Part shown: positions 21,800-62,421 of the stretch, piece after piece
Layout of the letters: each line of letters starts with the position of its first letter
How positions within the stretch are numbered: position 1 is the first letter of the stretch
Program-made: the position numbers and the translations under genes
DNA from: Rostratula benghalensis
Taxonomy: Eukaryota; Chordata; Aves; Charadriiformes; Rostratulidae
Assembly (NCBI GenBank): GCA_013399305.1
Contig: VXAI01000069.1
Coordinates: 1,282,282-1,346,281, forward strand
Reading direction: 5' to 3'
Length of the DNA: 64,000 nucleotides
The notes under the pieces: generated by a model
The model's database searches: none
What the model was told of the DNA's origin: nothing
The model's input: only the letters and a program-made list of their open reading frames with translations

Positions 21800-21861
21800 A
21801 AAAAAAAAAAAAAAAGGAAAACAAAATAATCGTGGTCATTAAGACAAAAAAAAAAAAAAAA
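21800..21861. repeat. Homopolymer pair A16 / A16, 46 bp apart
   Basis: A16 at 21800-21815 and A16 at 21846-21861, in the probable MXI1 3' UTR. The 30 bp between is not repeated after the second run. Confidence 0.93.
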
Positions 21862-23203
21862 GCAAAGCCCTCAAAGTGCAGGTTAGAATGCTCATCTCTG
21901 AGAAAATTAGAAAACATTTGCTATAAATAGCTCTTAACAGCACCTGCACAGGTAAGATGGCAAGGCCCTTGGGAAGAGGACGTGCATTAACATGAGAGAG
22001 GTGCTGAGCTTAACTAGGTTAACTACCAGACTGGAACTTCAAAAGTCAGCAGAGGGAATGATTCTAAAAAGAAAACTGAAGAAACCCCCACCAAACCTGG
22101 CCCTCTCCAGCTAGCACAGCCTTCATCCACTGCGTGCATGGCAAAAAGCATCTTTGCATTTCATTGGGTCAAGTGCTTCATCAAAACAGATCTTTTCATG
22201 GCATAAATTCATATAAAAGACATCTAAGATTTCATACAGACAAGCGCTAAAAAGACGCATCAGACTTGGGGTGTTTTCCCTCCCAACACATTTACAAATG
22301 TTTATCAAAAAATCTCTTCAAATAAAAAGGTCAGAGTGGCTCAGTAGCTGGGCATGACTTGCTGGCACATCCCCTCTGGTTCGTGCTGGTTTCTCTCTGT
22401 CCCCAGCTGGTTGTGTGCCTGTGTAGAAGCAGGCACCTACCGGGAGATCTGCTGTCGGTGCCACAGCCCGAGGCGTGACACAGCCCACGATGTGCTGGTA
22501 GGGTACAAGTGAGTACCTCCTGCTTTAGCCAGGCATCAGAAGTACTTGCTTTTTAAATAATGTCCGAAAGAAAGCTGAGCTGAATGGCGTTCTCCCCTGA
22601 ACATCACTCTTTGCTGCCCCTCTCTCTCTCTCTCTGGGCACAGAATGAGACCTTAATCACTGTTGTCATCGTTATTCCCAGGCTATGTAAGCCTTCTTAG
22701 ATTTCCTAGTACATTACGACAGCATTGGATTGTGATAAACTGTAGGACACGGTCCTTTTAGGACCAGAAAAGCTCTTCAGAAGGGCCTAAACTAGGTTGT
22801 TCAACCTGAATGCAATACAAGAAATTCTGACATTTCTCAGATCTCATGACAGAAAGAGAGGGATGAGTCTATAGTATCCTCTTTCAAACAAATAAATTCA
22901 AAACAAAGTGTTTCAACACTAAGGTCTAGATCCAGGTCCCACAGAAACAAATGGATTTCACTGACTTCAAAGGGACTAGTGTTTGGCTTAGCTTTTTGCC
23001 AGCAGGAATTGAGATTGGTAACGTGACCGAGTGAACAACATGTGGGTTTCTGTGGAGGCTTCCTTTATCTGAAAAGCTGTATATACAGGTCCCTCCAGGA
23101 CTAGCTGTCAACACGACATTTCTGAAAGAGGATACTGGCACCTAGGACCCAGTTTATTAACCTCAGTGAAATCACTCGCCCTGCACTGTTGTCTCCCCTG
23201 GTT

Positions 23204-50888
<27,685 letters not shown>

Positions 50889-51184
50889 CTGGAAGACAAA
50901 CAAAAATTTGGATTAGCCACCTTTGACCCCTCAGCACCAAAGTTCAATCACTACAAGCTGTACACATCCCCAGTGGCATATTGCAGTGTAAAGCCCACCA
51001 ACTACATACATTAAAATCTATAGCTGTAACTTCAGCCTCCCTGCTGACAAGACATTCCTCCCCTCCTAAGTCTGTATTAACCTGCTACGTGCAAAGCTGG
51101 TACTTTTACTGGTGCTACAGAAAATGTTCCTGGGAGACCTGAATGCATGCAAAATCTCCAGAGGCAATGATTAGAAGAGAGGAG

Positions 51185-51330
51185 CAGACTCAGGCATTTC
51201 CAGACTACTTCTGACTCTGTCACCAGCTCAGAACAGAACTGCAGTTACATGCCCTTGTGCTTCAGTTTCTCCATCCCCCCCTGTAAAAATATTGCTATCA
51301 TTTGCTAACGTGGGACCTCATTGAGTATTA
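51185..51330 (+). mobile_element. MIR-like SINE fossil, sense on + strand
   Basis: 'tgcccttgtgcttcagtttc' then 'tccatcccccctgtaaaaa'-like sequence and 'tattgctatcat', 'gggacctcattgagtatta' parallel the MIR core and its 3' flank in order. Confidence 0.45.
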
Positions 51331-54300
51331 GTTCTTGTACATCAAATACATGGGAACCTTCCAGCAGAATTAGGTCTGTAAGGACAGCCCCATGAGCTCC
51401 TCAGCAGTCACATGCCAAACTTAGCAAACTTAGGAGAACTCCAGATACGGCCAGCATTTGGGCACGAAGCAGGATGGCCAGTACTGCCATGTTTGCAAAC
51501 ACCAGCGGCGCTGAGTAGTGCTTTTAGGATGCCTGGAAACCCCTTGGGGATTGAAACAGCACTGCCACAGCACTGGCTTGCAATGAAGCAAGTGACCCAG
51601 AAAGTGGCACTGTGACCACTTGACAAAGGAGGGGGCTTTTTGTCTTTATACCTGCCTGCCCCGCCAAGCTCGCTGCCAGCACTCCCTAATTCAGAGCTCG
51701 CAGCTTGAAAATGAGACCAACTGGAAACAAAAGGGAAACAGGCAAGTTCATTCTCCTGGTCTCTGTGATGACAGCACCAGCAGCAAAGAAAGGCTTAAAT
51801 CCTTTCAGGGCTTCTAATCTAACGATGTTGTTAGTAACCCAGGTAAGGTTGTTGAGGATAATTTAAAAAGGATAGCCATTTATCCAACATTTCTCTTTAA
51901 CAGAAGGTCACCTTAAAATAAGAGTAAAAGGAGCCCAAGAGCTTAATAAAAAGGATCTATTTTCTGTAATTTGGCATCATATTTCTTCCGGAGCTCTGAG
52001 AAGATTATCCTCTATCCCCCATCTGGAGAATCCCACAGAGAATTTTACAATTAGGGAACTGAATGGAGGATGTGCTCTGAGGGAAACCCTGTCATAATTA
52101 AATGCTTCTCCAAAAAAAGGGAGGAGGAGCCCTTAACAGGTGTTAGAAGCTCATTGAAGATGATGAATAAACCACAGACAACTGAAAAAAACAAGGTAGA
52201 TGACTCTTAGCTATCTGTGGCTGAGAGCTGCGGGTGGCCAAAGGAAAAACAAAACTTTACTGTATGTCTGTGCAAGGTTCCCAGCAAAAGAGGATATGGG
52301 ATATCCTAAAGGCAAGGCACACTATAGCCAAACTCCTAAAGTGGAAGAAACTCCCAAAGCAAATCCTTCCCTCCCCAAAAGAGGGGATCCCTTAAGTCTG
52401 GTTGCCAGGAATCAGACGTGAACATATTTAGTCCAGAAAATCAACCCCACGTCCCCCATGGAGCCTAAACCAGCAAAATTTGTCCAGGCAACTTGGATGC
52501 AAATTAACCCAAGGCTGAGCTGAGGCCCTATAAAACCACTGCTCATATGTTCTTTGGAACATGCTTATTGTTCTTATTTACTGTATGTTCCTGCAGGAGA
52601 CTTTGCACTCTTCTTGGCCATGACATTAACAGTTCTAAAGGCAGAGATATGCAATGGCTTGAATTCCTATGTTATATCGAGCCAATTATCAAGGCCAGCA
52701 CTGAAAGAACAAAGTTTGGCCCACTGCTGTGAACAAAATTAAAACAGCAGGTTCTCACTACTCCTCTCACATAGCAGACTCCTTATTACCTATCTGCCTT
52801 CTGATGAACAAGACAACTGTGAGGGGTCACAGGCTTTTCGCCAAGTCAGGAAATTTATGCTGTGACTTTTAACCACATCGGTGACAAGGCAAAAAACAAG
52901 CCTCAACCTCCCCCTCACCACTTTCCCACTGAAGCTGAATGTAAAAGAAAAGAATGTCAGCAATGCTGAATGAATCCTATGGGGATATTACTTCTCTTAC
53001 CTGCCTGTGCTTTGCTTGGTCTTACTGGGGACATTTGGAAAAGTTTTGATTTTTCCTTTCATCTAAATTTATGGAAAAAAGCCCAAACCAAACAGTACCA
53101 CTCCCCACTACCGCTATTCACTAACTTATTTTCTGTGCCAGTTTCCCTTTGCTTGAACAGCAGATACAGGAAAAAAGAACTAATCTCTTCTGTTCATAAT
53201 TCATTTCATTTTCTGTAGCTCCTGATCTAGAGATTAATTTTCTCTCCTTGTCTTTGGGCTGCACATGTTACTAAGATTTATTTGGAGTTAAACAAGGACA
53301 GTGCTGTCAGTGAAGTGGAAGAAAAGTACAGAAAGCTCTATTGATACTACTTTCAGGAAAAAAAAGAACATCTTTTAAACAGGTTGAGAAACCAACGTAC
53401 CTGGATCATTCTAACTAAGCTGGTTTTATCAACTGAGAACCCAGAAAGCAGAACTCCATCCTTGTATGCCATTGCCAGATTTTTTGGTAGGTACAGGATG
53501 AACACTGCAGCAGTAAACTATCACAGCACTCAGGGAACAGGATGACTTGTAACACTTTGCATTTACAGCAGCAAGGAACTGGTGCACTGGGTATGATGGT
53601 GCTTTGCTGCTGTTGACAGCCAGTCACAGCCTGTGTCACACGCTGAAATAAGGCCACTGTGTCGAGCCTGGACCACAAACCAGAGAAGCTGACATCCTCA
53701 CTGTCAGGCAGACAGGACAAGCAGGACCTTGCCCCCACCTACAAGGCTGAAACCACAGCCAAGCAGGTACAGACAAGTTCAGAGCGGGAAACAAAAGCCC
53801 GAGCACACGTGCTGGCACTGCTCAAAACCACAGCTGCAATTTAAAAGTAGCTCCAGCACAAACTGTCCGCAGGGTTCTCATTTAAAAGTCCAGTTTCTAT
53901 AGCAGTCACTTCTTTAACAACAAGTATAAAACATCCAAACTCACAACTACCCCTAAAACCTGAAAGAATGCTATATAAGGGCAAGGATCCTGCTGACTCC
54001 GTTTTGAAAACAGCTTGGGAAAAGATCAAGAAAATGTTTTAGAAGCTTAATATAAAGGAGCCAAGCAAACAACAACAAAACCCAGCAAAACAATCCCCAT
54101 CATGATTTTGAAGAGCAGTACATTGGAAGAGGAGAAACTGACCTTTATCTCTCTTTACACCAGACACCAGAAACTGGGAAGCAGCGATTGTAAGTCACTC
54201 CAATTTAAGGTCAGATGCAAGAACCTTTTTGTACCAGTTACTATGATTCTGCTTGCAACCTTGCTATCCAAGGCTGTAACAAGGTGTTGCTGAAACATTA

Positions 54301-56394
54301 AGCTGCACACTGGATTCCCCCACCGAAGGAGACATTGTAAATAATTTATTACTTTATGCCATTTTCTTTATTTAAATAACACCCCTCCTACCATGGTAGA
54401 GGCAGCCAAACTTGCCCCGAGCACAGGTAAGCCTGCAAAACAAACTGCGTCAGGGAGAAACAAGCTCTAAAGAGCACTGAATTCATTTGTCATCAGGTTG
54501 GGGTTTTTTTTACTGTAATTAAAATCACAAAGCTGCCACATGACATTAAACACAGCTGACCTTTCTGGTTTACACATTTAATGTTGATAAATAGCCCAAC
54601 GAATGCATTTGCAGCCTATCTGCATTTTGGTTTGACTTCTTAGTGAGGTAGCTGCTTTCTAGTGGGAAACCACAGCACTCAAGAGTCCTTGTCCTCCGTG
54701 ATACAGACAGTGTTTAGAACCAATAACCCTGTCATCTCCTTGTAACTGGTATCCCCTCCTGCCTGTATCTGGCACCATCTCTTGGCTCCAAAGGAGCCCA
54801 GTTCTCCAAGAGCTCCATCTGCATCCCAGCAGAGATACCGGTGGCTCTGAAGATGCTGCTGGTCATAACTACTACCAGGTAAAGTGGTCAGGGATAATAA
54901 AAATCACCTCTTAATACCAACATACAGCCAGTGCCACAGAACCGCTGCTGCTTATGCACTGTCACACCACATACAATCTCATTCTTCTTCATTTTACAGA
55001 CTTTTCCCATCTTCTGGCTTTCCCTACCCCCATTCATTTGGCCACCAAATTCGCCTGCAGGGAATGCCTTCTTCCATTCTCCAAGCCATAAGCAACCACC
55101 CTTAGGGAACCAGTGAAGTACGTCACTGCTTTCTCTTTCATACAAGTTCTTCCTCAGAAATCACTCCTACTGGAAACAGCCAAATGACAAAACAAAACAA
55201 ATGAAAAGGAAGAGTGACCAACAACTTTTTTCAATTTTAAATCCACCTGTGTCCACAAACCAAAACTTACTGGCTGAAGAACTTTAGTGTTTTGCCAGGG
55301 TTTCAAGTAGCATTGGGTGACCACTGTAAGCAGTCCACAAAACCAACTGCACAAGCCATAGTCTGGGAAGCCAAGGGAGAAGCTCCACCAGTAACAGCAA
55401 GGTGAGGCTTTCAGCCCAATGGTAAGACTAACTATAGCTGCACAAGAGCCAAATCTTCCTGCCCAGATGGAGATGCTCAAGGGTTGAGTTCCTACAGGAG
55501 CTGTGAACCTCGCCTCACCTCTGGGAAGCCCAGGAGCCTGGCTCTTGGAGGGCTGCACAGAAGGCTCAGGAACACGGCAGCTTATGGTACTCAACACTGC
55601 CAAGAGCTCCCTGGAGAGCAGTGGGGCACAGCTGAACAGAGCACGGCCTTCTGCTGCCATCCTTATGCCTTTTTGCAAGCATCAGCCTCAAGTCCAACAA
55701 GAGCCTCACCTCAGCCTTACACATCCACAAATCCAACAAAGCACTTCCTTCCGAGCGATACTAGAGCCAAAAGTGATTTCAGCCATTACTATCCCATGAT
55801 CCCCCTACACTGTCTGGCCTTAAGGCTCAGAAGAAGTGAGGAGAGAGGACAGACTGTTTCACCTTCTCACTGACGTCAATGGAGATGCACCAGATTAACC
55901 TGGCCCCCAAACTCTGGCTAGTTTTCCTGTTGCACTTAGATGGACACGGTATCAGATTCCTCCCAAGGCTCTGATCAAAGCTCTTTTCCCAGGATCAAGC
56001 CAGACCCTTTCCAAAGTTCACATTCTCTGACTCCAACAGAGATGGGGACGCAGCCGGACTGGCAACTGTTTCTGTTTATTCATCTTTGGAAAAGGAGAAA
56101 TGGCCCCACAGTCCCGTTTCAGCTCAAGAGGAAAATTGCTCCTTCGTGCAGCTCACAACTGCAGAAAGTCACCCACCCCTGGATTTCTACAAAGTATCAT
56201 GAAAACTTCCTGCAACAGTCAGAAACAACTTTAAAAGGTACAGTTTTCACATCCCATGAAGAAGTAAATGTCTGCACAGCCACCTACAGGATTCATACAG
56301 CCCCTCCCAAGTTAGTACCGCTCCTTCTAATTGCTATTTCTGTTTGCAACACTTCAGAAGTTAACTCCTCCTGAACAATTTTTATGCAGGGGGA

Positions 56395-56500
56395 AACATC
56401 ACCAACACACAGAAATTCTAAATGATTCTCCAAGGTCACACAAGAACCCTGTGACAGAGCAGGTACCTAACTTGGGTTCCCTAAACCCCAGAATAATGCA
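56395..56500 (-). mobile_element. MIR-like SINE fossil, antisense
   Basis: 'ctccaaggtcacacaagaac', 'cctgtgacagagcaggtacc' and 'taacttgggttccctaaac' match the reverse-complement MIR signature of 'caaggtcacac', 'gtggcagagc' and 'gaacccaggt'. Confidence 0.5.
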
Positions 56501-59500
56501 TACATTGGTGGGTTACTGTTCTCAGGCACCCCAGAGAGATACCTAACAAGGATGTTTCTGCCCTCTGGTTTGTGGGTCAAAGACAAAAAGACAAATGAAA
56601 GCTGCAGGCGGGAAAAGGGAGGGAAAAAAACACCGCAAACCACAAAACCCAACAACCCAGCCCAAACATAACCCAGCCCTCATGTCTTGCCCACTCTCTG
56701 CCAAGTGAGCCAACCCTGCTCTCAGACACCACTGTACAAGGTGCCAGAGAAGAATCTAAGCTGGGAGCTAAAAGTAACTTTTTTTTTTTTTTTTACAATA
56801 AAACTCGTGCCAATAAGAGACATCAGGCATAACCCTCACGTGGGGAAGAACCTGCAGCTGCAGTCCCAAACAAAGCTGTTCTGCTGGCACGTGTTCTGCT
56901 TTTTCAGCCCAAGGGAGGGAAAAGCAGGAAGACAGCTCTTACAGCTCTTCCCTGCTGAGCACCACGAGCCTCTTCCAGTCCCAGAGCTGAGCTTCCCAAA
57001 ACCAGAGCGACACCCCAATAAGCAGCACAAGGTGGCACTCTGCAGGGGAAGACTTTTCCAAACCAGGCCAGAGAACAGCAAGAATGTTGGTTTGTATTCA
57101 CTGCTGCAACTGGAGCCAGCAAAGAAGTCCCCAGCTGGCTGCCCTCCCCACTGGCCATGCTGGGAGCAAGTGAGCTGGTGCAAACCTTCTCCTGTACCAC
57201 CTCAGACCCCACGTGCAGAGGCTGGTCCTAGCCCCGACTGCCAAGAGAAAACCACCCCATGCTCCCTCATGCAGGCAGGGCCCTGCACGATCAAGAGGAA
57301 CTGGGTTTGCTGAACAAGCAGCCATTCAATATTTTGTTTTCTCCTCATTGTTCAAGGCGTGGCCTCAAGCCAAGCCCTGCTCTGAATACAGAACCAGTGG
57401 TTTCCTTACAGGCTTTCTGACAGGCTCACCGAGGGCAGCAGCTCACAAGAACATTTATTGTCAAATATCCTCACTTTTCAAATTGGAAGCTAAGAAGCAG
57501 AGAAAGTGGAGCTGCAGCTTGTCATCCCCCTGGGTGCCTCTATGAAGACCCCCAAGAGCCTGGTTTTCTGGGCCACTTTACACATTCAAATCACAACTGC
57601 TGCTGGTGCCCCTTGCAGCTGTGCATCATCAGCACTTCTGCAGCTCAGATCCCAGGCTCATACCTTGGAAAAAACCCATAAATCAGAATACAAATAGCAG
57701 ATTATTTGGAGGTCTCCTATAACAAGCCAGGCTGAAGGGGACTTGCTGAATGTACACAGGATCACTGACAAATGCCAGGAGGGAAATGAGTTCTCCAACG
57801 TGCTATTCACTGCCCCGTTTGTCTGCCTCCAGACTTCTGTGACAAGTGAGTAAAGGTCCTACTGAAACCACCTCCTTCCCTTCCCAGCCCACAGTCAACC
57901 ACATCAGAAGGGGCTCATGCACACAGATCTGACACAAAGGCTGATGTATGTTCTTTTTGGGAGGCATCTTAGCCACTTCAGTAGAGAAACTCTGGCCCAC
58001 CTCTCTTGGACATGCAGCAGCCAACATTTGCTATGATTTAGAACTTGGCCAAATTAAGGTAGATTCTCACAGCTCAGGAAAAAGTATACTCTTTGCCTTC
58101 ACCAAGGTAAGAGTCCTGCTTATAATCTATGATGCAAGGGAGTTTGAGCTTCTTGTAGAGAGGTTCTTGACCTTTTTTTTTTTTTCCCCTTTAAAAATAC
58201 ACAGATAAAACCACGTTTTTCAGGACTTGGTGAGGCAGGATGTCTGGCAGCTTCACTATGACACCTCCAAGCTCCCCCATGAACAGGGTAGAGCACTGCA
58301 CAAGGACAGCACAATGCAGACAATTCCTCACACTAATGTCAGGTGTGTGCTGTCCTCCATGTCTCTCCCAATTGCTACCTGGGAAGGACAACCTCCCCAT
58401 ACGTTCATCATGAATAGATCACTCAAATTATTTCATTAGAACAAGGCACGGACTTCATCCATCCCCTTCTACCACCTTAATAGCTGTTAATAAAATTGTC
58501 TCTGCTGAATATTCAAGTGCATGAACGAGCAGGGTAAGGCCTGACACTGCAGAAGCTCTACAAGGTCCCTGCCCCACTGACTTCCAGCAGGCTCTGTGAG
58601 TCTCACCACACAATTCAGATTCAACCTCTTCCAAGGCCACATGAGAACCAGCATAGTTGCTGGTACTTGCATGGCAGGCAGATTGCAGTGATTCACACAA
58701 AGAGGATAAAGGTACAGGAAGCAATTTTCAAATCTACCTAGAAAATTTAGGATCCTAAGCCACATCTTCTTTCAAACAACCACAAGCTCAGAAATATTGA
58801 TTCTGCTTCCTGAAAACAGGATTAGAAAAGTGTGTGCATTACCCCAATGTACAGATGGTAGGACCCATGTAGGCCATCTGACATGCCCAGATCTTGCAGC
58901 CTTTCAGCAGCATACTCAGGACAGGATCCAAGGGCCCAGCATGCCAGCCCTTTGCCCTATACCATGCTTCTTCCCACACACGTTACCCTTTCGAGGAAGA
59001 TGGTCATATCCAAAAATAGCCTTTAGCAATGTCATCTGCAGAGAAACAGTCTGTTTGGGGAACACGTACTTCTCTGCAACGCACATCTTCTGACCTAAAG
59101 AAACTCCCTTCAGCTGCACTGGGGAAAATGAGGCTTTTTGAGTAAATGCCACCTGATTGAAATGCACTTTGTTTGAAAAGAAACTGATGGCATTCGTATG
59201 GCTGTGGGCCAGACTTTCCTCACTTCTATTTAGACTTGTTATTTCTCTCTGATGTTACAACTCTATTGCTGCAATACTGTGCCTGGAGATGAAGGGAAGG
59301 GAAATATACTTGACAATACATTAACATCACTGATGCATAACTACTTACACAGGCTATAACAGTATCAGGAAGAGAATCCAGACACCCTGATGAGTGGGGT
59401 TATATTCTGTCAAATGGGGACATACTCATCTGGCATCTGGGAGATCCATGAAAAAGGAAAGCTGGGAAAAAACAGAGGAGCTCTGATTTCTTCTTTCCTT

Positions 59501-62351
59501 ACAGTTCTGGCTCACAAGCAGCAGCAGCTAACATGAAGGCAGTGAGGTGGCTACCTCCCACTGCTCCCAGATGGCCAAGCTACTTGTGAAATAGTTCATG
59601 AACTGCTACAGATTGTAGCCTAACTGTTAAAGGCAAACCACAACTGGTGCTGTGTTACCTTACTGTATCTATACATTGCTTTATGGCTGCCTGAGCACCT
59701 GGGCAATGATGACCAAAGTAATGGCCTCAGTGGCATTCCCAAAGTCATCTGTCCCTTCCTCTAACTTCTCCCTCCTTGATGGTGTAACAGATGGAAGGAG
59801 ATAAATGAAAATAATTTACTTATTTATGCAGAGGAACTTTAATCAAAACTGATGCAAAAGAATTGCTGCTCTCAGTCCACATGCCTGCTTGTCACAGAGC
59901 AAGCAGCAAAGTACAAACAAGTAATTAAGATAATGTTGGAAATCATCTAGGCTACTTCGAGCTGGATTCATAAAGCATCAGAAGTGAAGTGAAATCACTT
60001 TCCTATCAGAGAATGGAAGTACAGTAGGGAGCACAGAAATGAGATGGGAATATATCCAGCAGGATGGAAAAAGCAAGCCTGTTCCCTCTGAGCTGATCAA
60101 CAAGGCAGTGTCTCATAGAGAAGAGATCCAGGCAAAGGTCAGCCAAGTGCACAGCCTCAGAGACCCACAACCTCTGATCAAGAGAGCCCAAAATAGTCAA
60201 CAAAAACAAATCCTATCTTTGTTGGTTCAAAGGGGGTAGGGAGTAGAAGCCAACACTCTCAAGAGGAGAACAAACAGAAGTCAGTCTTCGAATTTGGGCA
60301 GAAGTTTGTCAGGAGGGATCAGGAGATGATCAACAGCAGGAACTCCACAAGCAAGAAAATTAACTCAGCAGCATGATATAGACTGGTCTGTTTGGGCAGA
60401 AAGGGAAGTGGAATTGAAAGGTCAACCAGGAGTGAGAAAGAAAAAAAGGCAGTCTTACCTACAAAGAGGGGAAGAGATGGAAACAACTACAGGTGACAAC
60501 CAATTCACTGTCAAGCAACACATCAGGTCAGGTTAAACAAAAGCATGAAGGATAAATCCCTGCATGTGTTGTGGATGAGGCATTACACAGCAAAGATACA
60601 AACATGGCAAGAGGGGGAAAAAACCTCAAACAGCTAGCAAACAAGACACACTACTTCAACCACTGAATTGACTGTATGCTGAATATATGGGAAGAGAAAA
60701 TGAGGAAATTCCAGGCCAGAGGAACAAATTTGCCCCACATATCCTCCCCACCATCTGAGGGCACCAAATCCCTCTAGAAGCTGGGACTAACAAACTTCAC
60801 CTTTCAAAAGGTCCCAAGAACCGAAACCTGAAGTTTCTTGTCACTGTGCCAGCACTGCTATCAGTGATGCAAATCAGCCCAGGGCAGTTACAGCACAGCT
60901 CTACCCAGGCAGAATGCTGCAACACAAACAGCATGAGCCCTGACTAACTCCCACTGCTGCAGAACAGCACACTCCTGGAGAGGCTTCCCCCAAATCTGGG
61001 AGGACATACGGCCTTCAGCCACAGCGAGCAACAATTCATGGCAGACAGATGCTGCAGAAAACATTGATGACTGAGCCTCCTTCCAGTTTACACAAAGGCC
61101 TCTTTGCACAACTCAGAGACTACAAATTAAATTTTACACCTACTGAAGGTATCAAAGTATAAATTCAGCCTAAAGTTATGGGTTTCTGCATAGATTCCCT
61201 ACCACACAGCTCTACCTATGTGTGGCTATAATACTAATACAAAAAAGAAAGCATGAACTGCAGTTCTGCAGGATATTCCCAGTTGGAGAACTATAAAATA
61301 AACAGGGTGACAAAGGGGAACACAGTGGGTTGCCCCATGAAAAATGCTACATCAGCCCTGGCACTTTTGTAGGCCTCATTCCTCATTAGGGAGTAGGGTT
61401 TATGCTTTTCATACCAGTTGCTGGGCTCACCCTCACTTTCTGCATTTTGTCTGGTAACCTGCCAGTTGCAGCACTGCAAAGCCAAGCATCACTGAGAAAA
61501 CACTGCATACAAAACCTCACCTACATGGGGTATTCCCCCACCCGCCCCAAATCATTGGCAGGGTCTCAGCTTCTGATGTAGATCAGCAGAGACAAGGAAA
61601 GGAACAACTTAGTCCCAGCAGGTTCAGAAACTCCAGCATTGCTATGATTTGCTTGCCTATACTTGCAGACTGCATTGGGGGTAAATCACATCAAATGGGC
61701 ACGTGGGATGTGCTGAGGCCAAACTGAGCTATATCTGAGTGCAGCCCTACCTGCCAACCTGCTCTGAGCAGCTGTATCCAGCAAAAATCTACAGAAGACA
61801 GTGGAGTTTTAACAAGGAGGGATTCCGCCTCTCATACATAGACCTATTTTCTCAGTCTAACACTCAAATTGTCATTCTGCTTTCTGGAAAAGATGTCATG
61901 CTCACACCTAACTATAGTCAGTATTGCTGGTCAGTCCCTCCTAACACCTCTAACAGAGAACAATCCTTAACAGCTCAGCTTAGTTCATTTTTCAAGAAAG
62001 GAAAACTGGACAAACACATTAATATATAATTTCTACTGGATGGTAAGATGCCATCTCTGACTATTTCTAGACAAAACTTCAACAACAGCATGAAGACTCC
62101 AGACAGTCTCCTAATCACACAGCTCGTACGTTATTGAAATGTTGTATAAATCAAAACACAGCAGAGAAAATCTCATCCATTCTCTGTTTTACCCATGTAA
62201 GTTTGTACTTTAGGAAGCAAAGCCAAGTCCTGAACCACAAACAGAGCTTCCTGGCTCTACAGTGCTTGAGACAGAAAGCACAGTCTCTGTCCCCAATGCA
62301 TGACACAAAGGCCAGATTCTAACCCACCTACACACAAGCAAGTCAAAACTC

Positions 62352-62421
62352 AAAAAAAAATAACTATGAAAAAAAGTGTGATGCAGTGCAAGCAGCTAAA
62401 AAAAAACAAACCTCAAAAAAA
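62352..62421. repeat. Two interleaved homopolymer pairs, A9/A9 and A7/A7, each 46 bp apart
   Basis: A9 at 62352-62360 pairs with A9 at 62398-62406, and A7 at 62369-62375 pairs with A7 at 62415-62421. The eight bases between A9 and A7 differ between the two units. Confidence 0.93.

Larger units (their letters stand above)
21555..23203 (-). other. MXI1: MXI1 3' untranslated region (3' end inferred)
   Basis: Extends on the - strand from the stop codon at 23204 to the first good AATAAA (21572-21577). About 1.65 kb, a reasonable length for this gene. Contains a short (TC)n at 22621-22635 on the + strand and two 46-bp-spaced homopolymer pairs (21666-21723 and 21800-21861). Other - strand signals near 21591 could be used instead. 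Confidence 0.5.

Noticed and set aside
55154..57313. Frames of 174 codons (- 55154-55678) and 208 codons (+ 56687-57313)
   Set aside because: No recognisable protein features; several overlapping frames are open at once, and a T16 run interrupts one of them.
58830..58930. Possible antisense MIR ('ccaatgtacagatggtagga')
   Set aside because: Only one weak phrase matches and the order is not maintained.
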